From contig CAJOPK010000212.1 of assembly GCA_905236255.1 (NCBI GenBank), forward strand, positions 1-5,685: a DNA stretch of 5,685 nt, written 5' to 3'. Position numbers and translations under genes: made by a program. The DNA comes from an uncultured Selenomonadaceae bacterium. GTDB taxonomy: Bacteria > Bacillota > Negativicutes > Selenomonadales > Selenomonadaceae. Positions 1-5,549 of the stretch are shown here, piece by piece. Under the pieces are notes generated by a model. The model searched no databases. It saw only the letters and a program-made list of their open reading frames with translations, and had not been told where the DNA came from. The number at the start of each line of letters is the position of its first letter. The stretch's first letter is position 1.

Positions 1-66
1 GGCGGATCAATCAAAGAAGTTGTCGGCAGCCGAAAAGTTGTAAGGCGGAAGGGTGGAAAGTTTTAA
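1..66 (+). other. Possible C-terminal tail of an upstream gene (frame unresolved)
   Basis: The left edge probably contains the end of a preceding plus-strand gene, but two frames are open from the window start. One ends with TAA at 41-43, giving a tail that reads ADQSKKLSAAEKL. The other ends with TAA at 64-66, one base before the ATG of the next gene, giving a basic tail that ends RRKGGKF. Codon choice does not separate them. Neither tail is recognisable as a family. If either is real, the secreted-protein gene that follows sits tightly behind it, as in an operon. No promoter is visible in these bases. Confidence 0.3.
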
Positions 67-67
67 G

Positions 68-436
68 ATGAAAAAATTTTTTCTTATCTTTGCCGTGATA
101 TTTTGCACGGCGGGAAATTGTTCGGCAGAAAATTTGATTTTTGTCGATTCGATGGATTCAACCGGATATTTTTACGATTCCGAAACGGTCAAGATTGAAA
201 GTCCGTCCGTTTTGAGTGTCCGGCTTGCCGTGATAAAAGCGGACATGAATCAAATGTACGTTTACAATGTTACGATAGATCATCAAAATAAAACCTACAC
301 GATAAACTCCTCAAAAATTTTGGCGTATGATACGCGAGCCGAAATTGAATCAAACAACAAAAAACGCGCGCCGCGTCCCTATTCAAACAAGTCCGAAATG
401 AATGCAACGGTCAAATACATTTTGAACGGCGAATAG
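68..436 (+). CDS. Small secreted protein, surface-adhesin-E-like (tentative)
   Basis: This encodes a 122-residue protein with an N-terminal signal peptide: Lys2-Lys3, a hydrophobic core at about residues 4-16, and a likely signal peptidase I site after Ala20 (NCSA|EN). The Cys residues at 13 and 18 do not form a lipobox, so a lipoprotein is unlikely and the mature protein should be cysteine-free. The mature part starts as a beta strand (LIFVDSMD), then has a YFYDSETV segment and a later YNVTID...KTYTI...LAYD pattern. Short secreted proteins of the surface-adhesin E type share this layout, with a Tyr-Tyr-Asp start and a strand ending in Tyr-Asp, but the usual Trp and Cys are missing, so that assignment is weak. 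It would act outside the cytoplasmic membrane. ATG68 is preferred over the in-frame GTG at 53 because it puts the Lys pair right at the N-terminus and has GGAAAG seven bases upstream; GTG53, behind AAGGCGG, remains possible and adds five residues. Confidence 0.65.
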   Translation: MKKFFLIFAVIFCTAGNCSAENLIFVDSMDSTGYFYDSETVKIESPSVLSVRLAVIKADMNQMYVYNVTIDHQNKTYTINSSKILAYDTRAEIESNNKKRAPRPYSNKSEMNATVKYILNGE

Positions 437-476
437 AACATTCTTCCTCCTCACGGGACGAATGTTGTAAATTTTT
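437..476 (+). terminator. Weak intrinsic terminator after the secreted-protein gene
   Basis: AACATTC (437-443) pairs perfectly with GAATGTT (460-466), a 7-bp stem beginning immediately after the TAG stop. The 16-base loop can add a few inner pairs (TCC 445-447 with GGA 456-458). A short T-run (472-476) follows after a four-to-five-base gap. The AT-rich stem and offset T-run make this only a moderate terminator. It would separate this gene from the tRNA promoter a few bases downstream. Confidence 0.4.
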
Positions 477-478
477 AA

Positions 479-507
479 TTGACAAACGGGAAAAATTATT
501 GCATAAT
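479..507 (+). promoter_or_regulatory. Promoter of the tRNA-Arg gene
   Basis: A perfect -35 box TTGACA (479-484) is followed by a 17-base spacer and a -10 box CATAAT (502-507), five of six matches to the sigma-70 consensus. Transcription should start near 514, about 15 bases before the mature tRNA 5' end. Near-consensus boxes with ideal spacing fit a constitutively strong stable-RNA promoter. Confidence 0.8.
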
Positions 508-528
508 CTTCCCTGCTTGGTAATCAAT

Positions 529-605
529 GCGTCCGTAGCTCAGTTGGATAGAGCAACAGCCTTCTAAGCTGTGGGTCGTGCGTTCGAGTCGCACCGGACG
601 CACCA
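529..605 (+). tRNA. tRNA-Arg, anticodon UCU
   Basis: A full cloverleaf folds. The acceptor stem is GCGTCCG (529-535) with CGGACGC (595-601), discriminator A602 and a genome-encoded CCA (603-605). The D-arm stem is GCTC/GAGC (538-541/551-554) with GG at 546-547. The anticodon stem is ACAGC/GCTGT (556-560/568-572) with loop CTTCTAA, placing TCT at 563-565. A five-base variable region (573-577) precedes the T-arm GTGCG/CGCAC (578-582/590-594) with loop TTCGAGT. All stems are Watson-Crick, so no sign of decay. It decodes AGA (and probably AGG by wobble); AGA is well used in the neighbouring dusB. Position 37 is A566 next to U36, the context recognised for t6A modification, made by the TsaD complex encoded at the other end of this window. 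It has its own promoter and terminator, so it is a single-gene unit. Confidence 0.97.
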
Positions 606-623
606 ATCATTTTGAAAAAGACG

Positions 624-648
624 AACTCCGAAATCGGGAGTTTTTTTG
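624..648 (+). terminator. Intrinsic terminator of tRNA-Arg, possibly bidirectional
   Basis: AACTCC (624-629) pairs with GGAGTT (637-642) around a seven-base loop, and the last two stem bases run into a T7 tract (641-647). It lies 19 bases after the tRNA CCA end. Read on the minus strand, the same stem is followed by CGTC and a T5 run (620-616), so it may also end prfC transcripts arriving from the right, though less efficiently. Confidence 0.75.
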
Positions 649-664
649 TTTCCCGAACTCCGGG

Positions 665-2260
665 TTAATCTTCAAAAGGAACCGGATTCATCAAAAGTTT
701 CGGATTGTTGTCGGTTATCCAGCCGAGTGACCATTCATTTTCCACAAGCAGAACCGGATTTTCGTTTCGATCGAATACAAACATCCCGCGATCCGCTCCG
801 CGCAGGGAAGTAGGAGTGACTTTTGTGCCGTCCTCAAATTTCAACCAGCGCGCAACTTCAAATCCGAGCATCGTCAAAATTATGTCAACGCCGTATTCCG
901 ATTTCAGACGATATTGCAAAACTTCAAATTGCAAAGTTCCGACGGTTCCGACGATATAAGATTCCGTACCCGCGCCGACTTGATTGAAAAGTTGAATTGC
1001 GCCTTCCTGCGTCAACTGTTCGATACCTTTTGCAAATTGTTTTCTCTTCATTGTGTCCTTCGGCTGAACGCGAGCAAATTTTTCCGGCGGGAAAATGGGG
1101 AAGTCCTCAAATTTAAATTTATGCGCAGGATCCGTCAAAGTGTCGCCGATACCGAAAATTCCCGGATCAAAAAGTCCCACAATGTCACCCGGAAAAGCCT
1201 CCTCAATAATTTGTCTTTCCTGCGCGAGAAATTGTTGAGGTTGCGAAAGTTTGATAATTTTGTCACTTGCCGCGTGCCAAACATTCATATTCCGCTCAAA
1301 CTTCCCGGAGCAGATTCGTATAAAAGCAAGTCGATCTCTGTGCGCCGGATTCATATTCGCCTGAATTTTAAAGACGAAAGCGGAAAATTTTTCGTCCTCC
1401 GGTTCGATTATGCCGTCCGAAGAAATATGAGGAGCCGGCGGCGGAGCAAGTCGCAAATACTCCTCCAAAAAATTTTGAACGCCGAAATTTGTCCCGGCGG
1501 ATCCGAAAAATGTCGGAGTCAATTCACCGGCATCAACCTTTTCTTTGTCAAAATTCTCTCCTGCCTCGTCCAAAAGCATCAGGTCATCTTGCAAAGCATC
1601 AAAATTTTCTTTACCGATTCTTTTTATTACTTCCGGGTCGTCCGGCTCAAAAATTTCCGAAACCCTTTCAACCTGCCCGTGAGTTGTATCTTCCGCAAAA
1701 AGTTCGATTTTGTTTTTGCGGCGATCGAAAACTCCCAAATACTTGCCGTCAATCCCGACGGGCCAATTCATGGGATATGAACGGATTCCGAGAACGTCCT
1801 CAAGTTCGTCGGTCAAATCAAGCGGAGCCTTTCCGTAACGATCCAATTTGTTTATAAAAGTAAAAATCGGTATACGGCGGGAGCGACAAACTTTGAAAAG
1901 TTTTTTCGTCTGTGCCTCAACGCCCTTTGCCGCATCAATAATCATTACCGCGCTGTCAACCGCCATCAAAGTCCGGTAAGTGTCCTCCGAAAAATCTTGG
2001 TGACCCGGCGTGTCCAAAATGTTTATGCGACAGCCGGCGTAATCGAATTGCAAAACGGAACTGGTTACGGAAATTCCGCGCTGTTTCTCGATCTCCATCC
2101 AATCGGAAACGGCATGTCTTTGAGTTTTGCGCGATTTTATGGATCCGGCAAGGTGAATTGCACCGCCGTACAAAAGCAATTTTTCGGTCAAAGTGGTTTT
2201 CCCGGCATCCGGGTGTGAAATTATGGCGAAAGTCCGCCGTTTTTTTATTTCATCAAACAA
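665..2260 (-). CDS. prfC: Peptide chain release factor 3 (RF3), translational GTPase
   Basis: This encodes RF3 (531 residues; E. coli RF3 has 529), a cytoplasmic GTPase that releases RF1/RF2 from the ribosome after peptide release. The G-domain motifs are intact and in order: P-loop SHPDAGKTT (15-23), switch I RGISVTSSV (61-69), switch II DTPGHQDF (83-90), NKLD (137-140) and GSA (253-255). The N-terminal KRRTFAIISHPDAGKTT stretch and the DWMEIEKQRGIS segment are typical of RF3 rather than EF-G or LepA. The remainder (about 280-531) covers domains II and III, ending NPVPFED. The start is TTG at 2260-2258: a strong AAGGGGAG Shine-Dalgarno lies six bases upstream (minus strand, 2275-2268), and the only nearby ATG (2253-2251) is out of frame and stops after two codons. 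It is transcribed alone, divergently from the thioesterase gene and convergently with tRNA-Arg. No frameshift or missing motif is seen. Confidence 0.97.
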   Translation of the reverse strand: MFDEIKKRRTFAIISHPDAGKTTLTEKLLLYGGAIHLAGSIKSRKTQRHAVSDWMEIEKQRGISVTSSVLQFDYAGCRINILDTPGHQDFSEDTYRTLMAVDSAVMIIDAAKGVEAQTKKLFKVCRSRRIPIFTFINKLDRYGKAPLDLTDELEDVLGIRSYPMNWPVGIDGKYLGVFDRRKNKIELFAEDTTHGQVERVSEIFEPDDPEVIKRIGKENFDALQDDLMLLDEAGENFDKEKVDAGELTPTFFGSAGTNFGVQNFLEEYLRLAPPPAPHISSDGIIEPEDEKFSAFVFKIQANMNPAHRDRLAFIRICSGKFERNMNVWHAASDKIIKLSQPQQFLAQERQIIEEAFPGDIVGLFDPGIFGIGDTLTDPAHKFKFEDFPIFPPEKFARVQPKDTMKRKQFAKGIEQLTQEGAIQLFNQVGAGTESYIVGTVGTLQFEVLQYRLKSEYGVDIILTMLGFEVARWLKFEDGTKVTPTSLRGADRGMFVFDRNENPVLLVENEWSLGWITDNNPKLLMNPVPFED

Positions 2261-2266
2261 AAAAAA

Positions 2267-2275
2267 TCTCCCCTT
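2267..2275 (-). promoter_or_regulatory. Ribosome binding site that fixes the TTG start of prfC
   Basis: On the minus strand this reads AAGGGGAGA, six bases before the TTG codon at 2260. It is the only good Shine-Dalgarno near the 5' end of prfC and is the reason for accepting a TTG start. Confidence 0.75.
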
Positions 2276-2353
2276 AAATTTTTTATTTTCGATTTATTTT
2301 TTCCGGCAATACCGCAATTTTCCTGCAAAAAATTTCACTCCGAACGGAGAGAA

Positions 2354-2381
2354 AATTTATCGGCAGTGTTCGCTTTGTTAA
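2354..2381 (-). promoter_or_regulatory. Candidate prfC promoter
   Basis: On the minus strand, TTAACA (2381-2376, five of six matches to the -35 consensus) is separated by 16 bases from TAAATT (2359-2354, four of six). A start near 2347 would leave a leader of roughly 85 bases with a short GC hairpin, CTCC/GGAG, at 2349-2338 close to its 5' end. This is the best pair I could find by eye in the divergent region; it is moderate rather than compelling. Confidence 0.4.
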
Positions 2382-2413
2382 AAATTGCAAACCGTTTTTT
2401 GACAACCGAAACA

Positions 2414-2442
2414 TTGACAATATTTGAATGTTGTTTTAAACT
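2414..2442 (+). promoter_or_regulatory. Promoter of the thioesterase/YbjN-like genes
   Basis: A perfect TTGACA (2414-2419), a 17-base spacer and TAAACT (2437-2442) make a good sigma-70 promoter. The start would be near 2449, about 29 bases before the GTG start codon. A second perfect TTGACA lies exactly 15 bases upstream (2399-2404) and could serve a weaker overlapping promoter with TATTTG at 2421-2426, or be part of a binding site. Confidence 0.65.
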
Positions 2443-2464
2443 TGCCGCGAAATTCTTTCCGGAA

Positions 2465-2470
2465 AGGAGG
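2465..2470 (+). promoter_or_regulatory. Ribosome binding site that fixes the GTG start of the thioesterase
   Basis: AGGAGG is a perfect Shine-Dalgarno, seven bases before GTG2478. It overrides the longer in-frame reading from TTG2424. Confidence 0.85.
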
Positions 2471-2477
2471 CGGGTTT

Positions 2478-2897
2478 GTGACGGTCAAATTTGAAAAGAG
2501 AGTGCATTTTTACGAAACCGACGAAATGGGAGTCGTTCATCACTCAAATTATATTCGTTGGTTTGAAATCGGGCGCGTGGAATTTTTGCGGGCTGTCGGA
2601 ATAACTTTGAAGGATTTGATGGCGGACGGGATTTTGTTTCCGCTTACCGAAGTCAATGCAAAATTTTTGAATCCTTCCGATTTTGACGACGTTTTGGAGA
2701 TAAAGACGACGGCAACCGAATTGACGAAAGTAAAAATGGCTTTCGACTACGAAATTTCCCGGAAAAGCGACGGCAAAATTTTGGTGACGGGTCACAGTCA
2801 AAACGTTTTTACCAATGCCGATACCGGAAAAATTTCACGTCTGCCGGATAAGTATTATTCAAAACTTGAGTCCGCAAAAAAAAATTTGCAGGAATAA
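2478..2897 (+). CDS. YbgC/FadM-type acyl-CoA thioesterase, hotdog fold
   Basis: This encodes a 139-residue cytoplasmic protein of the 4-hydroxybenzoyl-CoA thioesterase-like family, which hydrolyses acyl-CoA thioesters to free acid and CoA. The family signature is complete at the N-terminus: RVHFYETDEMGVVHHSNY (8-25), with Asp15 the expected catalytic residue, followed by the long hotdog helix (IRWFEIGRVEFLRAVG). The later FLNPSDFDDVLEIKT and GHSQNVFTN segments match the strands of the fold. Length is normal for single-domain members (about 130-150). GTG2478 is chosen because AGGAGG (2465-2470) lies seven bases upstream and the next in-frame start upstream (TTG2424) would precede the predicted -10 box. 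The natural substrate cannot be read from sequence: YbgC relatives act with the Tol-Pal/phospholipid machinery in some bacteria, but no tol genes are seen here. The YbjN-like gene follows on the same strand after 90 bases and may be co-transcribed. Confidence 0.88.
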   Translation: MTVKFEKRVHFYETDEMGVVHHSNYIRWFEIGRVEFLRAVGITLKDLMADGILFPLTEVNAKFLNPSDFDDVLEIKTTATELTKVKMAFDYEISRKSDGKILVTGHSQNVFTNADTGKISRLPDKYYSKLESAKKNLQE

Positions 2898-2987
2898 TTT
2901 GATGAATTGAAGAATTGGCGCAGGTCAATTTTGAGATTGATAAAAAATTTTTTTTTGAAATGAACTTTCAAAAGGAGTGTTTCACTT

Positions 2988-3437
2988 ATGAACAAAAAAG
3001 CCGAAGATTTTAAAGCCTATCTTGACGAGAAAGATATTAAAGTTTTTGAAATCGAAGAAGTCAATGACGAGCAGGAAACGGCCGTTTTCCGTTCCCACAT
3101 TATGGTTTCGGGACAGCAACTTCCGACGGTTGTCATTTTTGATAAAAGCATTTTCACGGTCATTCGCGTTCAGGTTTCCCCGCAGGCGTTGGTCGAGGAT
3201 AATCAGGTTGAACTTTTGAACCTCATCAACGAAGAAAACTTCAAATACAAGCCCTTCAAACTCTATTTCAATCCGAGCGGGAACTTGTTCCTTGACCTTT
3301 GCCTTACCGCCGAAAACAACGAAATTTCCGGCGACACGGTTTATCTCATGTTCAACATCATCATCAACTATTTGAACGAAAATTATCGCGATATGATGAA
3401 AGCCATTTGGGGAGCAAATTCCGAACAGGAAAAGTAA
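2988..3437 (+). CDS. YbjN domain-containing protein
   Basis: This encodes a 149-residue soluble protein with no signal peptide or membrane segment. The layout fits the YbjN-like family, which shares a fold with type III secretion chaperones: an N-terminal amphipathic helix (MNKKAEDFKAYLDEKDI), a run of beta strands (IKVFEIEEV, TAVFRSHIMV, PTVVIFDKS, FTVIRVQV), a short helix with LLNLINEEN (about 75-85), further strands (FKLYFNPSG, LFLDLCLT) and a long C-terminal helix (TVYLMFNIIINYLNENYRDMMKAIWG). The biochemical role of this family is unsettled; Enterobacterial YbjN has been linked to stress and motility regulation. ATG2988 has AAAGGAG (2971-2977) ten bases upstream. It follows the thioesterase by 90 bases without a convincing terminator or promoter between, and a strong terminator closes it, so the two genes are probably one transcript. 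The family call is from pattern recognition, not a profile search. Confidence 0.7.
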   Translation: MNKKAEDFKAYLDEKDIKVFEIEEVNDEQETAVFRSHIMVSGQQLPTVVIFDKSIFTVIRVQVSPQALVEDNQVELLNLINEENFKYKPFKLYFNPSGNLFLDLCLTAENNEISGDTVYLMFNIIINYLNENYRDMMKAIWGANSEQEK

Positions 3438-3452
3438 AATTTTTTTCCCGGA

Positions 3453-3504
3453 GATAAAAAGAGTTCGTGCCGAAAAAAATTGTCGATGCGAACTTTTTTC
3501 TTTT
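3453..3504 (+). terminator. Strong intrinsic terminator after the YbjN-like gene
   Basis: GAGTTCG-type left arm (3457-3468) pairs with CGAAC plus T6 (3488-3499), about 12 bp including two G-T pairs, and is followed by TTTTTTCTTTT (3494-3504). Outer bases (GATAAAAA near 3453-3460 and CTTTTATC at 3500-3507) can extend or rearrange the stem. It starts 15 bases after the stop codon and should insulate dusB from the preceding unit. Confidence 0.8.
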
Positions 3505-3544
3505 ATCCGAAAAAATTCTTTTGAATGGAGCATAAATTTAAAAA

Positions 3545-4546
3545 ATGACTGTTACCGAAATTTTTAAAAATCCGATTTTCCCGGCACCGATGGCGGGCGT
3601 TACAGATTCCGCCTTCCGCAGAATTGTCCGGGAACTTTTGCCGAAAGACGGAAAAAATTTGCTGATGTTTTCGGAAATGGTAAGTTCAAACGGAATACAT
3701 TATCGAAACGAAAATACTTTGGATATGTTGGAAACTTTCACGGAAGAAAAACCGATTTCCGTTCAAATTTTCGGAAACGATCCGGAAGTTTGCGCGGAGG
3801 CGGCAAAATTTGTCGAAGATACCGGAAATGCTGCGGCAATCGATTTTAATTGCGGTTGTCCGGCTCCCAAAATCGTAAAAAACGGCGACGGATCGGCACT
3901 CATGAAAAATCCGGAACTCTTGAAAAAAATTTTGCCGGCAATTCGTAAAGCCACAACTTTGCCGTTCAGTTTAAAAATTCGTCTGGGTTTTGATGAAGAA
4001 AATTTGAACGCCGTCGAAATTGCAAAAATTGCGGAGGATTCCGGCGCGGATTTTATTGCGGTTCACGGGCGGACACGTCAACAATATTATTCCGGGTCGG
4101 CAAATTGGAATGAAATCGCAAAAGTCAAGGCGGCGGTAAAAATTCCGGTCATCGCAAACGGAGATGTTTGCGATTTTGATTCGCTTGACGAAATTCTAAA
4201 AATTACCGGTGCCGACGGGGTAATGGTCGGCAGGGCGATTCGCGGAAATCCCGGACTTGTCGGAAGACTTCTGCACTATTTCAAAACCGGCGAAAAACTT
4301 CCCCCGCCCGCTTTGGACGAAAAAATAAACACAATGCGCCGGCACCTTGAATATCTGATTGATTTAAAGGGAGAAAATACCGGCATCCGGGAAATGAGAA
4401 AACATGCGGCTTGGTACACAAAGGGAATGAGAGGCGGAGCGGAACTCCGCAATTCTTTCAACCGCGCCGAAACCGCCGAAGATTTTATCGAAATTACGGA
4501 AAGATTTTTTTCGTCAACCCAAACTCAAGCCCGGAACGGCATTTAA
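3545..4546 (+). CDS. dusB: tRNA-dihydrouridine synthase, DusB type
   Basis: This encodes an FMN-dependent, NADPH-using enzyme that reduces uridines in the tRNA D-loop to dihydrouridine. The 333 residues form a TIM barrel (about 1-240) and a C-terminal helical tRNA-binding domain. Landmarks are PAPMAGVTDSAFR (13-25, FMN phosphate loop region), SEMVSSN (43-49), VQIFGND (73-79), DFNCGCPAPKI (100-110) with catalytic acid Cys105, Lys144 in LKIRLGF, His174-Gly-Arg-Thr-Arg, ANGDV (204-208) and GADGVMVGRAIRGNP (222-236). The C-terminal REMRKHAAWYTKGM and AELRNSFNRAE segments are DusB-like. ATG3545 fits the family N-terminus, but the best ribosome site (GGAG, 3527-3530) is 14 bases away, so initiation may be weak. 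No clear promoter was found in the 40 bases after the upstream terminator. The last eleven codons overlap the 3' end of the convergent tsaD, and the tail TQTQARNGI lies beyond the usual family end. Confidence 0.95.
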   Translation: MTVTEIFKNPIFPAPMAGVTDSAFRRIVRELLPKDGKNLLMFSEMVSSNGIHYRNENTLDMLETFTEEKPISVQIFGNDPEVCAEAAKFVEDTGNAAAIDFNCGCPAPKIVKNGDGSALMKNPELLKKILPAIRKATTLPFSLKIRLGFDEENLNAVEIAKIAEDSGADFIAVHGRTRQQYYSGSANWNEIAKVKAAVKIPVIANGDVCDFDSLDEILKITGADGVMVGRAIRGNPGLVGRLLHYFKTGEKLPPPALDEKINTMRRHLEYLIDLKGENTGIREMRKHAAWYTKGMRGGAELRNSFNRAETAEDFIEITERFFSSTQTQARNGI

Positions 4547-5524
4547 AGTATTCGGCGCAAAATTTCCGGTCAAAGATTGATAATAACCCCGACAGGCAAT
4601 CATTGCGGCATTGTCCGTGCAGAGAATTTTGCTCGGGTAAAAAAATTCAAAGCCGCGACTTTCCGAACCTTCACGCATTTCCTTTTCAAGTGAAGAATTT
4701 GCCGCAACTCCTCCGGCAAGCACAATTTTTTTCAAGCCGAATTTTTCCGCCGAATCGAAAGTCTTTTCAATCAAAGAATCAATCACGGTTTTTTGGAAAC
4801 TTGCGGCAACGTCGGCATTGTTTATCTCTTCACCCTTCATTTTCGCCGTGTTCAGCCAATTTAAAACGGCAGATTTCAATCCGCTGAAACTGAAATCGAA
4901 ATCCGAAACTTTCGGACGCGGAAATTCCAGCGCGTCCGGGTTTCCGGTTTTTGCGAGTTTGTCAATTTCCGGCCCGCCCGGATAAGGCAGACCCATTACA
5001 CGGGCAATTTTGTCGAATGCCTCACCCGCAGCATCGTCACGGGTCTGCCCCAAAAGTTCAAAATTATTGTAATCCGTCATTTTTATCAGCGCGGTATGAC
5101 CTCCGGAAACCACCAACGCCAAAAAAGGCGGCTCCAATTCCGGCGTGCTCAAAAAATTTGCGAAAATGTGACCTTCCAAATGATTGACCGCGATAAGCGG
5201 AATTTTCAGCGCGTAAGCCAAAGATTTTGCCGCCGAAACTCCCACAAGCAACGCTCCCACAAGTCCCGGCCCGTAAGTTACCGCAATTTGATTTATTTCT
5301 CCCGGAGTTATCCCGGCTTTTTTTATTGCCTCGTCAATTACCGGCATTATGTTCACTATATGCCGGCGGGAGGCAATTTCCGGAACAACCCCGCCGAATT
5401 TTTGATGCAGGGGTATTTGCGTTGAAATTACGTTTGACAAAATTTCACGACCGCCGCGCAAAACTGCCGCCGCCGTTTCATCACAACTTGTTTCTATTCC
5501 CAAAGTCAAAATTTCTTTCTCCAA
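4514..5524 (-). CDS. tsaD: tRNA N6-adenosine threonylcarbamoyltransferase TsaD
   Basis: TsaD transfers the threonylcarbamoyl group from threonylcarbamoyl-AMP (made by TsaC/TsaC2) to A37 of ANN-decoding tRNAs, working with TsaB and TsaE in the cytoplasm. The ASKHA-fold protein has all hallmarks: GIETSCDET (9-17), GGVVPEIASRRH (44-55), metal ligands His115 and His119 in NHLEGH, VSGGHT (139-144), the GEAFDKIAR and PYPGGP segments, FSFSGLKSA (211-219), LAGGVAAN (269-276) and CTDNAAMIA with the third metal ligand Asp304. The chosen start is TTG at 5524-5522 (336 residues): GGGGGAA lies about eight bases upstream and the N-terminus MEKEILTLGIETSCDET matches the family. A TTG at 5545 would add seven residues but lacks a Shine-Dalgarno at normal spacing. 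It lies directly behind glnS on the same strand, with no room for a separate strong promoter, so the two are likely co-transcribed. Its last 33 bases overlap dusB. Confidence 0.96.
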   Translation of the reverse strand: MEKEILTLGIETSCDETAAAVLRGGREILSNVISTQIPLHQKFGGVVPEIASRRHIVNIMPVIDEAIKKAGITPGEINQIAVTYGPGLVGALLVGVSAAKSLAYALKIPLIAVNHLEGHIFANFLSTPELEPPFLALVVSGGHTALIKMTDYNNFELLGQTRDDAAGEAFDKIARVMGLPYPGGPEIDKLAKTGNPDALEFPRPKVSDFDFSFSGLKSAVLNWLNTAKMKGEEINNADVAASFQKTVIDSLIEKTFDSAEKFGLKKIVLAGGVAANSSLEKEMREGSESRGFEFFYPSKILCTDNAAMIACRGYYQSLTGNFAPNTLNAVPGLSLG

Positions 5525-5549
5525 AAGAATTTCCCCCGTTTTCAAAAAT

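Noticed and set aside
68..130. Lipoprotein signal in the secreted protein (Cys18)
   Set aside because: The residues before Cys18 are Ala-Gly-Asn; Asn at -1 does not fit a lipobox, while Ala20 makes a good signal peptidase I site.
914..1780. Long plus-strand open frame (288 codons) opposite prfC
   Set aside because: It lies wholly antisense to a gene with complete RF3 motifs, its protein is Arg/Lys/Phe/Ser-rich with no domain, and it has no ribosome site. It is a shadow of prfC codon bias.
2424..2477. N-terminal extension of the thioesterase from TTG2424
   Set aside because: It would begin upstream of the predicted -10 box and translate through the Shine-Dalgarno; the family N-terminus begins right after GTG2478.
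2942..2956. A6T9 tract between the thioesterase and YbjN-like genes as a terminator
   Set aside because: The only nearby stem is a weak AATTG/CAATT (2913-2917/2926-2930), separated from the tract by 11 bases; not enough to call termination.
2982..3533. Minus-strand open frame of 183 codons over the YbjN-like gene
   Set aside because: It starts beyond the terminator hairpin, is antisense to a well-supported gene with a good ribosome site, and encodes a low-information Phe/Lys/Asn-rich sequence.
3505..3544. Promoter directly upstream of dusB
   Set aside because: CATAAA (3531-3536) resembles a -10 box, but nothing like a -35 lies at the right distance and it is too close to the start codon.
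4411..4887. Plus-strand open frame spanning the dusB/tsaD junction
   Set aside because: It overlaps two confidently identified genes in other frames and shows no family features.
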